From Dietzia sp. B32 (lineage in GTDB: Bacteria; Actinomycetota; Actinomycetes; Mycobacteriales; Mycobacteriaceae), in NCBI RefSeq assembly GCF_024732245.1, contig NZ_CP093845.1, positions 1,736,001 through 1,800,000 on the forward strand: a DNA stretch of 64,000 nucleotides, written 5' to 3'. Numbering within the stretch: the first letter of the stretch is position 1; each line of letters opens with the position of its first letter. A program made the translations under genes and the position numbers. The notes under the pieces are model-generated. The model ran no database searches, was not told the origin of the DNA, and worked only from the letters and a program-made list of their open reading frames with translations. This document shows positions 24,008-33,022 of this stretch, one piece after another.

Positions 24008-25027
24008 ATGACTTCTGCCGGACCATTGGCCCGACGTGCTCTCCTCCCCCGACTTCTCGTCGCCGTGGCCTCTGCAGCCGCTCTGGCACTCGGCCTCCTC
24101 GTCGTCGTCATCTCTCCCCGCGCCGACGCCGGCGTCCCCCTGGCGCCCGCCTATCACGGGCTCGCACAGGGCGTGGACGCGGCGAGTTGGCAGCACCCGC
24201 ACGGTGCCGCGGTCGACTGGCACGCGGCGGCGGCGTCCGGCCAGTCCTTCGCGTTCATCAAGGCCACCGAGGGCACCGGGCCGGCCAACAGGTACTACGA
24301 GTCCGATGTCGCCGATGCCCGCGCCGCCGGCATGCTCATCGGCAGCTATCACAAGGCGCGCCCCGGCATGGACCCCGCGCAGCAGGCCCACGCGTTCGCC
24401 GATCGCCTGCAGTCGGTCGGCGGCCCCCAGCTCCCACCCGTCCTCGACCTCGAGGTGGACGAGGGACTCGATCCCGCGCGGTTGGCGGAGTGGACGCAGG
24501 TCTTCCTCGACACGCTCGGCCACCGCACCGGGCGCGCACCGATCATCTACACCTACCGCTACTTCTGGATCGACAGGATGGCCAACACGCCCCGCTTCGC
24601 CGAGTACCCGCTGTGGCTCGCCGAGTACGGCGTCTCCGAGCCCACGCGGCCCGTGATCGGCGGCTGGAACGAGTGGCTGTTCTGGCAGCGCTCCGAGACC
24701 GGGGAGGTGCCCGGTTTCACCGACGCCGTGGACCTCAACGTCTTCGCCGGCACCCGCGCCGACCTGGACGCGTGGCTGGGTCCGGTCGAACCCGCACCCG
24801 CACCCGCACCCGCGCCGGAGCCCGTTCCCGAGCCTGCTCCCGCGCCGATCGCCGACGGCCCGATCGTCGAGGCGCCCGCCGGGATCCCGCCGGAGGTGCC
24901 CGTGCCCGTCGAGCCGTTCACCGTCGCGGTCCCGCGCGACCTGCCGACCCCGGACGGGGTGCGGCTCCCGGACACCATCGAGGTGCCCCGCGAGGTCGTG
25001 GCACAACTGCCGCCGGGGATGCGCTGA
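24008..25027 (+). CDS. secreted glycoside hydrolase family 25 muramidase
   Basis: The 339-residue protein has a signal peptide (hydrophobic core at residues 15-38, cleavage after ADA). The GH25 lysozyme domain covers about residues 48-262, with the Asp of QGVDAASWQ and the catalytic DXE motif in PPVLDLEVDEG. It also has FIKATEGTG and the terminal DLNVFAGT. A Pro/Ala/Glu repeat linker (residues about 263-290) and a 50-residue tail follow. It cleaves the beta-1,4 bond between N-acetylmuramic acid and N-acetylglucosamine in peptidoglycan. ATG 24008 is preceded by CATACT 6 nt upstream, possibly leaderless. Confidence 0.9.
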   Translation: MTSAGPLARRALLPRLLVAVASAAALALGLLVVVISPRADAGVPLAPAYHGLAQGVDAASWQHPHGAAVDWHAAAASGQSFAFIKATEGTGPANRYYESDVADARAAGMLIGSYHKARPGMDPAQQAHAFADRLQSVGGPQLPPVLDLEVDEGLDPARLAEWTQVFLDTLGHRTGRAPIIYTYRYFWIDRMANTPRFAEYPLWLAEYGVSEPTRPVIGGWNEWLFWQRSETGEVPGFTDAVDLNVFAGTRADLDAWLGPVEPAPAPAPAPEPVPEPAPAPIADGPIVEAPAGIPPEVPVPVEPFTVAVPRDLPTPDGVRLPDTIEVPREVVAQLPPGMR

Positions 25028-25071
25028 CCCTCGCCTGACGCTCGCCCGGACGGCTCGCCACCCGGGCTCCG

Positions 25072-25443
25072 CTAGCGCGGTGCGGCCCCGCGTCGCCGCA
25101 GCACCGCGGCCCGGACCGCGCGCCACCCGATGAGGAACACGGCGGTAACGACGCCCGCCACGATGATGAAGCTCCAGTGCGGCACGCGCCCGTCGCCCAG
25201 CCCGCGGATGACCATGCCCACCACGAGCGTCGACAGCCACAGCAGCACGCCCGACCCCGTGGCCGCCGGAGCACGGCGGGTCGCCAGCAGGATCAGCCAC
25301 CCCACGGCCAGCCCGATGAGGAACGGCCACGCCGTGCCCCACACCTGCGCCGCGCCGAGCCCCTCGGAGTGCGCTCCCCGGCCGAAGGTCGAGAACACCA
25401 CCACCAGCACCGCGTCGACCAGGACCATCACCGGTAGGGCCAC
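25072..25443 (-). CDS. DUF3054 membrane protein
   Basis: The 123-residue protein has four predicted membrane helices. It shows the DUF3054 motifs FSTFGRGAHSEG near the start, WPFLIGLAVGWLILL in helix 2 and a short basic C-terminus. GTG 25443 is preferred because AGAAGGAG (25461-25454) lies 10 nt upstream. An ATG at 25464 is an alternative and would overlap the preceding gene by 17 nt. It sits directly after the YbhN-like membrane protein on the same strand and is probably cotranscribed. The function is unknown. Confidence 0.83.
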   Translation of the reverse strand: MALPVMVLVDAVLVVVFSTFGRGAHSEGLGAAQVWGTAWPFLIGLAVGWLILLATRRAPAATGSGVLLWLSTLVVGMVIRGLGDGRVPHWSFIIVAGVVTAVFLIGWRAVRAAVLRRRGAAPR

Positions 25444-25447
25444 GGGC

Positions 25448-26785
25448 TCACCGCTCCTTCTCATCGCGTGGATCGCTGTCGCCGTTGCTGACCGAGCAGG
25501 AGGCGTCGCCCGCCTCGTCGTCCACGACGCCGTCCTCACGCACGCGCAACAGTGGGATGGGGCCTGAGTCGTGGGGCACGTGGGGGCGCCACGGCGTGCC
25601 CCTGAGCGGCCACATCGCCGAGAGCCCGGCCGGCGGGGCCGCCGCGACGGTCTCACGCGGCGCCGCGGGATACGCCGCCGAGGGGGACGACGAGGGCGAC
25701 GACGACGAGGTCTTCTCCCCCGGATCCTCGTCCTCGGCCGGGTCCGCATCGGGGTCGACGTCCACGGCACCCCGGTAGAAGAGGAAGAAGACCACCCAGC
25801 CGGCCAGGGCGACCAGCACGAAGCTGGCGATGCGGTAGACGAACACCGTCGCGAACGCCTGATGCGCGCCGAGCCCGCCCGCGGTCAGGGTTGTGATGAG
25901 CGCGAACTCCACGGTGCCGAGCCCACCGGGCGTGATGGGCGCGCTGGCCACGATCTTGCCGGTCACGTAGGCGATGCACAGGCCGCCGATGCTGTGCTGG
26001 GCCCCGACCGCGTTGGCCGCCGCCCACAGGCAGCCGATGTCGGCGACCCAGTTGAGCAGCGAGAAGGCGAAGGCCTTGGACAGCTGGGTCTTGGTCAGGT
26101 CGACGGCCTCGGCCTGTTCCACGACCTTGCGCACCGCGGCGGCACCGTGGTCGGCGGGCTTGCGGCGGCGGGCGTTGAGCCATTCGAGGATCGACAGCAG
26201 CGACCCCTCGATCCGGTCCGGGTTGCGGGCGGCCCACTGGACCACCACGACGATCCCCACCAGGCCCAGCGCGGAGAGCACCAGCAGGAACGGGTTGGAC
26301 ACCGAGCCCACCAGGAAGAAGCCGAGCAACGCCAGCAGCACGATGCCGACGGTCGACAGCACCCCGGAGATGACCAGCTGCCACGAGGCGACGACGCGCG
26401 TCGCGCCCCACTGCCGGGTCTTGCGGTAGGTCAGGGTGGTGCCGAAGACCTGCCCGCCGGGAATGCTCGTGGAGAACGCGTTGGCGGAGAAGATCAGCCC
26501 GACGCTCGCCCAATACCCCACGTCGACGCCCGCGGACTGCAACAGCAGCTTCTGCACCGAGCCGTAGCTCGACATCGACAGATAGGCGAACACGAGCGCG
26601 GCGGCGACCCAGCCCCAGTGCGGGCTGGTGACGGCCTCGAACCCCTCGGCGAAGAACGGCATCTGGCCCCGGAGCCAGTAGAGGACCAAACCGAGGACAG
26701 CCAGGGTCGCGATGGCCTTGAACCACGGGTTGCCCAGGACCATCCGGATTCGACGCCGCGTCGCAGCGCCCCGCGTCCCCGTCAT
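25448..26785 (-). CDS. YbhN/UPF0104-type integral membrane protein (lysylphosphatidylglycerol synthetase TM-region family)
   Basis: The 445-residue protein starts at ATG 26785, 6 nt after TATGGT, suggesting a leaderless mRNA. About eight membrane helices carry the UPF0104 signature: SSYGSVQKLLLQSAG, SIPGGQVFGTTLTYR and the conserved APITPGGLGTVEFAL. A long acidic/Pro/Ser-rich cytoplasmic tail occupies the last 110 residues. Family members are flippase-like or lipid-modifying membrane proteins. By position beside mmpL3 it matches the M. tuberculosis Rv0204c type. No catalytic synthetase domain is attached, so transport or flipping is more likely than lipid aminoacylation. Confidence 0.84.
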   Translation of the reverse strand: MTGTRGAATRRRIRMVLGNPWFKAIATLAVLGLVLYWLRGQMPFFAEGFEAVTSPHWGWVAAALVFAYLSMSSYGSVQKLLLQSAGVDVGYWASVGLIFSANAFSTSIPGGQVFGTTLTYRKTRQWGATRVVASWQLVISGVLSTVGIVLLALLGFFLVGSVSNPFLLVLSALGLVGIVVVVQWAARNPDRIEGSLLSILEWLNARRRKPADHGAAAVRKVVEQAEAVDLTKTQLSKAFAFSLLNWVADIGCLWAAANAVGAQHSIGGLCIAYVTGKIVASAPITPGGLGTVEFALITTLTAGGLGAHQAFATVFVYRIASFVLVALAGWVVFFLFYRGAVDVDPDADPAEDEDPGEKTSSSSPSSSPSAAYPAAPRETVAAAPPAGLSAMWPLRGTPWRPHVPHDSGPIPLLRVREDGVVDDEAGDASCSVSNGDSDPRDEKER

Positions 26786-26812
26786 CGACTCACCATAACC
26801 AGAGCACCGGAC

Positions 26813-26847
26813 CCCGCCCAGGCCCCACACCGAGGGGGCCGGGCGGG
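26813..26847 (-). terminator. hairpin terminator at the end of the trmB-NYN-mmpL3 operon
   Basis: A 13-bp GC-rich stem with one bulge (26847-26835 with 26826-26813) lies immediately after the mmpL3 stop codon on the minus strand. Confidence 0.55.
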
Positions 26848-26849
26848 CG

Positions 26850-29333
26850 TCACGCGTCGCGTCCCTGCTGACGTTCCCGCATCAGGCGGGCGATCAGCTC
26901 CGAGGCGGGGATCCTGCCCTCGTCGGCCGGGTCGGGCTCCTCGTCGTACTCGGTGTCGTAGACCGGCTCGAACTCCGACTCCGGTTCGACGTCAGCGTCC
27001 GGCTCGACGTCAGCGTCCGGCTCGAACCCAGCGTCCGGCTCGCGTTCGAGCACACCGATCGCGGTGGCGGGTCCGTCGGCCCCGGCCTGCGCGGACCCCG
27101 CGGACAGCGGCGACGTTCCGTGGACCTCGGCCCGTGCCGGTTCGGCCGTGCCGGTGGTGGCGGGTCGGCCGGTGATCAGCTCGGGCTCGTCATCGATCTC
27201 CGCCTCGCCCAGGCCGATCCGCTCCTGGACGCGCTTCATCCACTTCGGCGCCCACCAGTTATCCGTGCCGAGCATCTGCATCACCGCCGGCACGAGCAGC
27301 ATGCGGATGACGGTGGCGTCGATGATGAGCGCCGCGATCATGCCGAACGCGATGTATTTCATCATCACGATCTCGGAGAACGCGAACGCGCCGGTCACCA
27401 CGATGAGGATGAGCGCGGCCGAGGTGATGATCCGGCCCGTGTTGGCGACGCCGCTGCGGATCGCCTCCGCCGTGCGGGCGCCGCGCGAACGGGCCTCCAC
27501 CATCCGCGAGACCAGGAAGACCTCGTAGTCGGTGGACAGCCCGTAGATGATCGCCATGAGCAGCACCACGACCGGGGAGGTGAGCGGGCCGGGCGTGAAG
27601 CCGAGCAGCCCGGACAGGTGCCCGTCGACGAAGATCCAGGTGAGGATGCCGAGGGTGGCGCCCAGGCCGAGCAGGTTCATGATCGCGGCCTTGATCGGCA
27701 GCACCAGTGACCCGAACGCCAGGAACATCAGGATCGTGGTGGCCAGCAGGACGTAGAGCACGAACCACGGCAGGCCGTCGACCAGGGCGTCGACGGAATC
27801 GCGCTCCATGGCCGGGTTACCGCCGACGTAGACCTCGGTGCCGTCGGGGATCGGGAACGACTGCAGGTAGTCGACGGTGTCGGCGGCCGCGTTCCGGTCG
27901 ATCACGCCGGTCTGCAGCACCACCACGTCGCGTCCCTGTGCGTCCTGCTCACCCGAGCGGGCGAACTGGAACGGGCCGGTCAGACCCGGCGCCTCGTTGG
28001 CCGCCGAGCGGATCTGCGACAGGGTGCCGCCATCGGAGCCGATCACCACGAGCTTGACCGGGTCGGTGCGGGTGCCGGGGAAGTTCTCGTCGTACTGCTC
28101 CTGCGCGACGCGCGTGGTGTTGTCCGGCGGGAGGTAGGTCTCGTTGATGCCGCCGAACTTCACGCCGGAGAACGGGATGATGAGCGCGACCAGCACCACG
28201 ACGACCGGGATGGCCACGGCCACCGGTCGCTTCATGGAGAAGTCGGCGACGCGGCCGAACAGTCCGTTCTCGACCTGCTCGCGGGAGCGGTGACGCTGGA
28301 GGCGAGCGATGCCGAGCATGTCGACCCGGCGACCGAGCAGCATCAGCACCGCCGGCAGGAGGGTCACCGACAGCACGGCGGCGAGGACCACCGCGGCGAT
28401 CGCGCCGTAGGCGACGGACTTGAGGAAGGCCTGCGGGAAGATGAGCAGGCCGGACAGGGTCACGCCCACCATGACGGCCGAGAACACCACGGTCCGTCCC
28501 GCGGTCGCCACCGCCCGGCGCACGGCGGCGTCCGGTGGGTAGCCCTCGGCCATCTCCTCCCGGAACCGGCTCACGACGAAGAGCCCGTAGTCGATCGCCA
28601 GACCCAGGCCGATCAGCGTCACCACGTTCTGCGCGAAGGAGTTCACGGGCGTGACCAGTGACAGCAGGTGCAGTGCCCCGAGCGAGCCGAGAATGGTCAG
28701 GACCCCCACCGCGACCGGCAGGAACGCGGCCACGACTCCGCCGAACACCACGATGAGCAGGAGGAACACCAGCGGGAGCGCGATGAGCTCGGCGCGCACG
28801 AGGTCCGCGTCCATACCGTCCTGCAGGGCTCCGGCGACGGCCTGGACGCCCGCGACGTCGGTCTGGATGCCGTCGAGGGCGATCCGGTCCTCGATCACCC
28901 GGAAGTTCTCGAGGATCTCCTCGTCCTCGCCGGCGATCTGGATGGAGGCCACGGCGATGCCCTCGTCCCGGTTGACCAGGGCCGGGGACTGGTTGAACAC
29001 GAAGCTGGTGACGCCGGTGACCTGGTCCGGGAACTCGGTGCGGATCGACTCGAGCGACTCGCGGATCGGGTCCTGGAAGGCCGGATCGTCGACCGAGGTG
29101 CCCTCGGGGGCGTGGTACGACACCACGACGTCGCCGAGCGCGTCGCGTCCGTATGCCTCCTGCTCGAGTTGTTCGGCGGTCGCCCACCCGCTCTCGGGGT
29201 CCTCGAAGCCACCCTGACCGAACGGGTTGCCGAACGCGGTTCCGGCGAGGCTGATGAACGCCATGACCAGAACCGAGCACACCAGGACCAGCACGCGGCG
29301 GTGGGCGACGAACCGCCCGAGTGAGTTGAACAC
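26850..29333 (-). CDS. mmpL3: MmpL3-type RND transporter, trehalose monomycolate flippase
   Basis: The 827-residue protein starts at GTG 29333, with AGGAG 8 nt upstream. It has two repeats of one helix, a periplasmic porter domain and five helices, as in all MmpL proteins. The proton-relay Asp-Tyr pairs are visible in GLAIDYGLFVVSR (Asp248/Tyr249) and YGLSTDYEVFLVSR. A 130-residue acidic C-terminal tail contains an 18-bp repeat coding DADVEP. The adjoining NYN gene, trmB, and pckA beyond them match the Rv0206c-Rv0211 order in M. tuberculosis, supporting MmpL3 rather than another MmpL. It exports trehalose monomycolate for the outer membrane and is normally essential. Confidence 0.93.
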   Translation of the reverse strand: MFNSLGRFVAHRRVLVLVCSVLVMAFISLAGTAFGNPFGQGGFEDPESGWATAEQLEQEAYGRDALGDVVVSYHAPEGTSVDDPAFQDPIRESLESIRTEFPDQVTGVTSFVFNQSPALVNRDEGIAVASIQIAGEDEEILENFRVIEDRIALDGIQTDVAGVQAVAGALQDGMDADLVRAELIALPLVFLLLIVVFGGVVAAFLPVAVGVLTILGSLGALHLLSLVTPVNSFAQNVVTLIGLGLAIDYGLFVVSRFREEMAEGYPPDAAVRRAVATAGRTVVFSAVMVGVTLSGLLIFPQAFLKSVAYGAIAAVVLAAVLSVTLLPAVLMLLGRRVDMLGIARLQRHRSREQVENGLFGRVADFSMKRPVAVAIPVVVVLVALIIPFSGVKFGGINETYLPPDNTTRVAQEQYDENFPGTRTDPVKLVVIGSDGGTLSQIRSAANEAPGLTGPFQFARSGEQDAQGRDVVVLQTGVIDRNAAADTVDYLQSFPIPDGTEVYVGGNPAMERDSVDALVDGLPWFVLYVLLATTILMFLAFGSLVLPIKAAIMNLLGLGATLGILTWIFVDGHLSGLLGFTPGPLTSPVVVLLMAIIYGLSTDYEVFLVSRMVEARSRGARTAEAIRSGVANTGRIITSAALILIVVTGAFAFSEIVMMKYIAFGMIAALIIDATVIRMLLVPAVMQMLGTDNWWAPKWMKRVQERIGLGEAEIDDEPELITGRPATTGTAEPARAEVHGTSPLSAGSAQAGADGPATAIGVLEREPDAGFEPDADVEPDADVEPESEFEPVYDTEYDEEPDPADEGRIPASELIARLMRERQQGRDA

Positions 29334-29343
29334 CGGGGAACTC

Positions 29344-30018
29344 CTAGCGCGAGGTGAGCAGGGCCGTGAGCGGCCGCAGCGGCTGCAGCCAGGCGCCCTC
29401 GTCGGGCAGGTTCTCGAGGCTGACCCGGGGCAGCGGCTCGCGGAACACACCGGGGATGTCCTCGAGGTCGAGGAACGTGATGGTGTCGTGCTGGACGGCC
29501 CAGGTGGCGTGCTCACGGAACCCGATCACCGAGACCGGGATGTCGCGGGCCAGGTCCTCCAGCGGCTCGCGGAACGCCTGGCCGTCGGCCGAGGCCACCA
29601 CCACACCCGCGAGTCGCCCGGAGGCGGCGCGCAGGTCGATGTGCTGCAGCATGTCCTCGTCGACATCGGAGTCGTCGCTGGTCTTGGGCTTGGCGAACAC
29701 GGCGAAGCCGACGTTGCGCAGTGCCTCGACCCACGGTCGGACGTTGTCCGAGGTGCCCTGGACGATGTTGGTGAAGACCGTCGCCTCGGCCTCGAGGGTG
29801 TCCTCGGTCTGCAGGGACAGGTCCGCGGTGTACCCGAGGAGCCAGCGGCCGAGCGCGTCGAACCGCGGGCGGTACACCGCGGTGGGTCGGCCACCGAGGA
29901 TGGAGCCCAGCCCCATGTCCACGTTGGGCGCGTCCCACACCAGGAGCACCACCCCCGGGGCGTCGGGCGTGACCACGTCCGCCGTGTCGTGGTTGCGCAT
30001 CTCATCTGGGGGGGTCAT
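29344..30018 (-). CDS. NYN-domain protein (Rv0207c type)
   Basis: The 224-residue protein has a PIN-like NYN fold with the acidic strand VVLLVWDAPNVDMGLGSIL, the central TSDNVRPWVEALRNVGF and VVVASADGQAFREPLEDLA. These Asp residues could bind a metal and cut RNA, but activity is unproven. In M. tuberculosis the orthologous gene sits between trmB and mmpL3 as here. It starts at ATG 30018, with a second in-frame ATG at 30000. It ends 10 nt before the mmpL3 start, so it is in an operon with it. A link between an RNase-like protein and mycolate export is unexplained. Confidence 0.83.
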   Translation of the reverse strand: MTPPDEMRNHDTADVVTPDAPGVVLLVWDAPNVDMGLGSILGGRPTAVYRPRFDALGRWLLGYTADLSLQTEDTLEAEATVFTNIVQGTSDNVRPWVEALRNVGFAVFAKPKTSDDSDVDEDMLQHIDLRAASGRLAGVVVASADGQAFREPLEDLARDIPVSVIGFREHATWAVQHDTITFLDLEDIPGVFREPLPRVSLENLPDEGAWLQPLRPLTALLTSR

Positions 30019-30066
30019 CGCGTCCGCCTCGGTTGTCGTCGTCGGGGGGCTGGAAAGAAAGGGGCG

Positions 30067-30879
30067 TCAGTTCTGACGACGCCAGTGGAATTCGTTGATC
30101 ACTCGCTCCTCCTGCAGCCCCTTGCCCTCGAACTTCGTCACGGGTCTGTCCAGACTGAACGGTACGTGCCCGAGGTCGGTCGCGGGGTCCAGCCGTCTCA
30201 GCGCCGGCTCGGCGTCGCCGGTCTCGCCGATCCACTCGGCGTAGTCGGCATGGTCGGTGGCCACGTGGAGCACGCCGCCCGGCGCCAGACGCGAGGCGAT
30301 GAGCTCGAAAGTCCCGGACTGCAACAGCCGCCGCTTGTGGTGGCGGGCCTTGGGCCAGGGATCGGGGAAGAACACGCGGACCCCCGTCAGGCTCGCCGGC
30401 GCGATCATGTTGGTGAGCACGTCCACGCCGTCACCGCGGATCATGCGGACGTTCTCGAGCCCCTCGCGCAGGATCATCCCCAGCAGCTGGGCCAGTCCCG
30501 GCTGGTAGACCTCCACGGCGATCACGTCGACGTCCGGCTCGGCGGCGGCCATCGCGGCGGTCGAGGTCCCGGTCCCGGACCCGATCTCCACGATCAGTGG
30601 AGCCGTGCGGCCGAACATCTTCCCCGGGTCCACGATCTCGTCGGAGACGTTGCGCCCGTAGGTCGGCCAGTGCTCCTCCCAGTTGCGCTGCTGCCCCGGC
30701 CGCAGTGTTCCGCGCCGGAACCGGTAGGCCGTCACCCGGGGGAACAGGCGGGCGCTGTCGTCGGGGGTCGCACCGTCGTCAGGGGTCGCACTGCCGTCAG
30801 GAGTCGCACCGCCGTCAGGAGTCGCACCGTCGTCAGGGGTCCCGTCGGCCGCCGGGGCGGGGTTCTCGCTCTGGTTCAC
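30067..30879 (-). CDS. trmB: tRNA (guanine-N7-)-methyltransferase
   Basis: The 270-residue protein has the TrmB SAM-binding motif PLIVEIGSGTGTSTAAMA (residues about 94-111), the VEVYQPGLAQLL segment and the substrate motif VFFPDPWPKARHHKRRLL, followed by THEYAEWI-like DHADYAEWI. It methylates guanosine 46 of tRNA. Residues about 13-43 are an Asp/Gly/Ala-rich leader made of PD[DG][GS]AT repeats from an 18-bp tandem repeat, absent from the conserved core. The start is GTG 30879. It heads a minus-strand operon with the NYN gene and mmpL3, 48 nt away, and is divergent from the gene at 31026. Confidence 0.92.
   Translation of the reverse strand: MNQSENPAPAADGTPDDGATPDGGATPDGSATPDDGATPDDSARLFPRVTAYRFRRGTLRPGQQRNWEEHWPTYGRNVSDEIVDPGKMFGRTAPLIVEIGSGTGTSTAAMAAAEPDVDVIAVEVYQPGLAQLLGMILREGLENVRMIRGDGVDVLTNMIAPASLTGVRVFFPDPWPKARHHKRRLLQSGTFELIASRLAPGGVLHVATDHADYAEWIGETGDAEPALRRLDPATDLGHVPFSLDRPVTKFEGKGLQEERVINEFHWRRQN
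30756..30846 (-). repeat. 18-bp tandem repeat, about five copies, in the trmB N-terminus
   Basis: Imperfect units of the form GTCGTCAGGGGTCGCACC repeat about five times, in frame, coding the hexapeptide TPD[DG][GS]A. The repeat is unlikely to be structured and could vary in length between strains by slippage. Confidence 0.8.
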
Positions 30880-31025
30880 CGGGCCATCATCCCGTAATCC
30901 GTGGTCGGGTTACGAATCCGATCGGCGCGCCCGTCCTCCCCACGGGGCCGCCCACAGCGCCGCGCGGGTGACCCTGCCTGGGGGAAGGTCTTGCCGCGGG
31001 CAGGGCACCGCGTCACGATGATCGC

Positions 31026-31739
31026 GTGCCGACCGTGACGCGTGACACCGAGCCCCGGGGCCCGGTGCGCCCCGAGAGACCGGATCCCGCCGCGCGGGTC
31101 CGGCGCCTGGTCGGTTCCGCGTGGGAACGGTCCGCGAGGTCGACCGACACCGCGATCGACCCGGACGGGTGCGGCCCGGTGGAGGCCGCACTGGCGCGAT
31201 TCGACGCTCCCGTCGACATCCGCATCCGTGGCGGACTCGGATCGGGGCGGCGCACCCTCGCCGCCGCGCTGCGGGCGCGTCGCGGGTGGCGCGCGCAGAT
31301 CGACGACCTGGACGTGCTCGCCGCGCCCGGCGCCCCGGCCGCCGCCGCGCCCGACGTGGAGATCCTGTGCCTGCGCACCGCCCCCTGCCGTCATGAGGAG
31401 GCGTGGACGCGGCGCCCGCGCCGCCACGCCCTGCTGGTGGTGGCGACGGGCGTCGGCGACGGCGACGGCGGCGACCGCGGCCACGACCGTGACGACGACC
31501 GTGACGACGACGAGGCCCCGCCACGGTGGGCCCGTGGGCTGCCCGCCGTGGACGCGCGGGAGCCCGAGCACCGGTCGGTCGATCGCGTCGTGTCCTTCGT
31601 CGACCGCGCCCTGGAGACCCTGGCGACCGTCCGCGTGGCCCGTCTCGAGGCGGAGCTGGAGCGACTCGCGGTCCACGACGAGGTGGGAGACCTCGCCGAG
31701 GCCGCCCTGTGTGCGCTCACCGGACCGGATCCGTCGTGA
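31026..31739 (+). CDS. hypothetical protein with degenerate P-loop (Rv0209-like position)
   Basis: The 237-residue protein starts at GTG 31026. It has a P-loop-like strand-loop in DIRIRGGLGSGRRTLAAAL (about residues 65-82), in which the usual GKS/T is replaced by GRR. A second strand follows, ILCLRTAPC. A His/Asp-rich low-complexity insert (GDGDGGDRGHDRDDD) lies at about 147-168, and a helical C-terminus ends the protein. No membrane segment is seen. By position it corresponds to Rv0209 of M. tuberculosis, whose function is unknown. It overlaps the next gene by 4 nt (GTGA), so the two proteins are probably made together and may interact. Confidence 0.72.
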   Translation: MPTVTRDTEPRGPVRPERPDPAARVRRLVGSAWERSARSTDTAIDPDGCGPVEAALARFDAPVDIRIRGGLGSGRRTLAAALRARRGWRAQIDDLDVLAAPGAPAAAAPDVEILCLRTAPCRHEEAWTRRPRRHALLVVATGVGDGDGGDRGHDRDDDRDDDEAPPRWARGLPAVDAREPEHRSVDRVVSFVDRALETLATVRVARLEAELERLAVHDEVGDLAEAALCALTGPDPS

Positions 31740-33022
31740 CCGCCGCGACAGCCCCGCCCCGTGACGTCCCCGCCGGCGATCCCCCGTCCCGCGGGCTGAC
31801 GATCGCGGTCCTGGGAGCGCGGGACTCCGCCGCACCCGCCGTCGCGCGGGCGCTCTCCACCGCGTCCCCCGCCGGCGGGGACGGACCCCGTCTCCGCGTG
31901 CTCGTCGACGCCGCACCCGAGGACCGTCCCGACGCCGCGGTCCTCGTCGTCGACGCCGTGTGCCCGGTACGTCCCGACGACGTCGAGGTCGCCCGCGGCG
32001 TGGCCGCCCGCCTGCCGATGGCCGTCGCCCTGGCCGGGCGAGCCGACCAGTGCGGCGCCGAGGTCCTGGCGGAGACGGTCGACGTCACCACCCGGCGCCT
32101 GGCGGACGCGGGCGTGACCGCACCGGTCCACGTCGTCGTCGACGGCCGGCCCGGCGCCCCCGCCGCTCTGCTCGCCGACCTGATCTCCGCCGTGCGCCGC
32201 CCCCGACCGGCGCGCGCCGTGCCCGACGCCGGGCCTGCGGCCGACCCGGGCGTGGCGACCGTCGACTGGCTCCTCGCCCGCCGCACGGAGGCCATCACCA
32301 CTCGCTCCCAGGCCCTGCGTCAGGACGTGCAGGCGTTGCGGATGCACGTCGTCCAGGATCTGCACCGGTCGGTGCGCGACCTCGGCGGGCGGGCCCGCGA
32401 GGAACTCGCGGCCGCGCCCCGCGCCCGTGTCGACGACCTGGTCCTCCAGCTGGCCGCCGACGCCGACGCCGCGGTGGCGGGGGCCTTTGCCCGCGCGGAT
32501 CGGCGGGCCGAGGCCCTCGTCGCCCGGCACCTCGGCTCCGCCGCACCGGCTGGCCCCCGCATGCCCGTCCCCACCAGCGGCATCGCCCCGGGCCGCCCGC
32601 CCCGGAACACCGGGGAGGAACTGCTCGTCATGGTGATGGGCGCCGCCGGCGGGACCGGGGTGGGGCGCATGCTGCTGTCCCCGCTCGCCGAGATCCCCGG
32701 GCTCGCGGCCGTGGTCGTCCCGCTCGCGCTGTTGTGCGGGCTGGTGCTGGGATGGATCACCGTCACGGTCCGCCGGACGCAGGCGCTGCGCACCCATTCC
32801 ATCGCGGCGGTGGCGGACCGGCTCGCGGCCCTGAGGTCCGAGGCCGAGCAGTCCCTCGGCTCGAGGATCCTCGCCGCCGAGGCGACCATCACCGACGGGT
32901 TCGTCCACGACCCCGGCCCCCGGGTGGCCGATCTCGAACGGCGCATCCGCGCCGCCCGGGCCGGCCGGGTCGTAGCGACTCCGCCCCCACCGACCGTGCC
33001 CACCACAGGGAGCCCCTCATGA
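31736..33022 (+). CDS. membrane-hairpin protein with degenerate GTPase-like N-terminus (Rv0210-like position)
   Basis: The 428-residue protein starts at the GTG overlapping the preceding stop. The N-terminal 150 residues look like a Rossmann/GTPase fold without a functional P-loop (LTIAVLGARDSAAPAVARAL) but with DAAVLVVDAVCPV and MAVALAGRADQC strands. A long helical region follows, then a hydrophobic hairpin (about residues 300-345), and a coiled-coil C-terminus (LRSEAEQSLGSRILAAEATI). This domain order resembles bacterial dynamin-like proteins, but activity is doubtful. It corresponds by position to Rv0210. The function is unknown. It overlaps the next gene by 4 nt. Confidence 0.72.
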   Translation: MTAATAPPRDVPAGDPPSRGLTIAVLGARDSAAPAVARALSTASPAGGDGPRLRVLVDAAPEDRPDAAVLVVDAVCPVRPDDVEVARGVAARLPMAVALAGRADQCGAEVLAETVDVTTRRLADAGVTAPVHVVVDGRPGAPAALLADLISAVRRPRPARAVPDAGPAADPGVATVDWLLARRTEAITTRSQALRQDVQALRMHVVQDLHRSVRDLGGRAREELAAAPRARVDDLVLQLAADADAAVAGAFARADRRAEALVARHLGSAAPAGPRMPVPTSGIAPGRPPRNTGEELLVMVMGAAGGTGVGRMLLSPLAEIPGLAAVVVPLALLCGLVLGWITVTVRRTQALRTHSIAAVADRLAALRSEAEQSLGSRILAAEATITDGFVHDPGPRVADLERRIRAARAGRVVATPPPPTVPTTGSPS

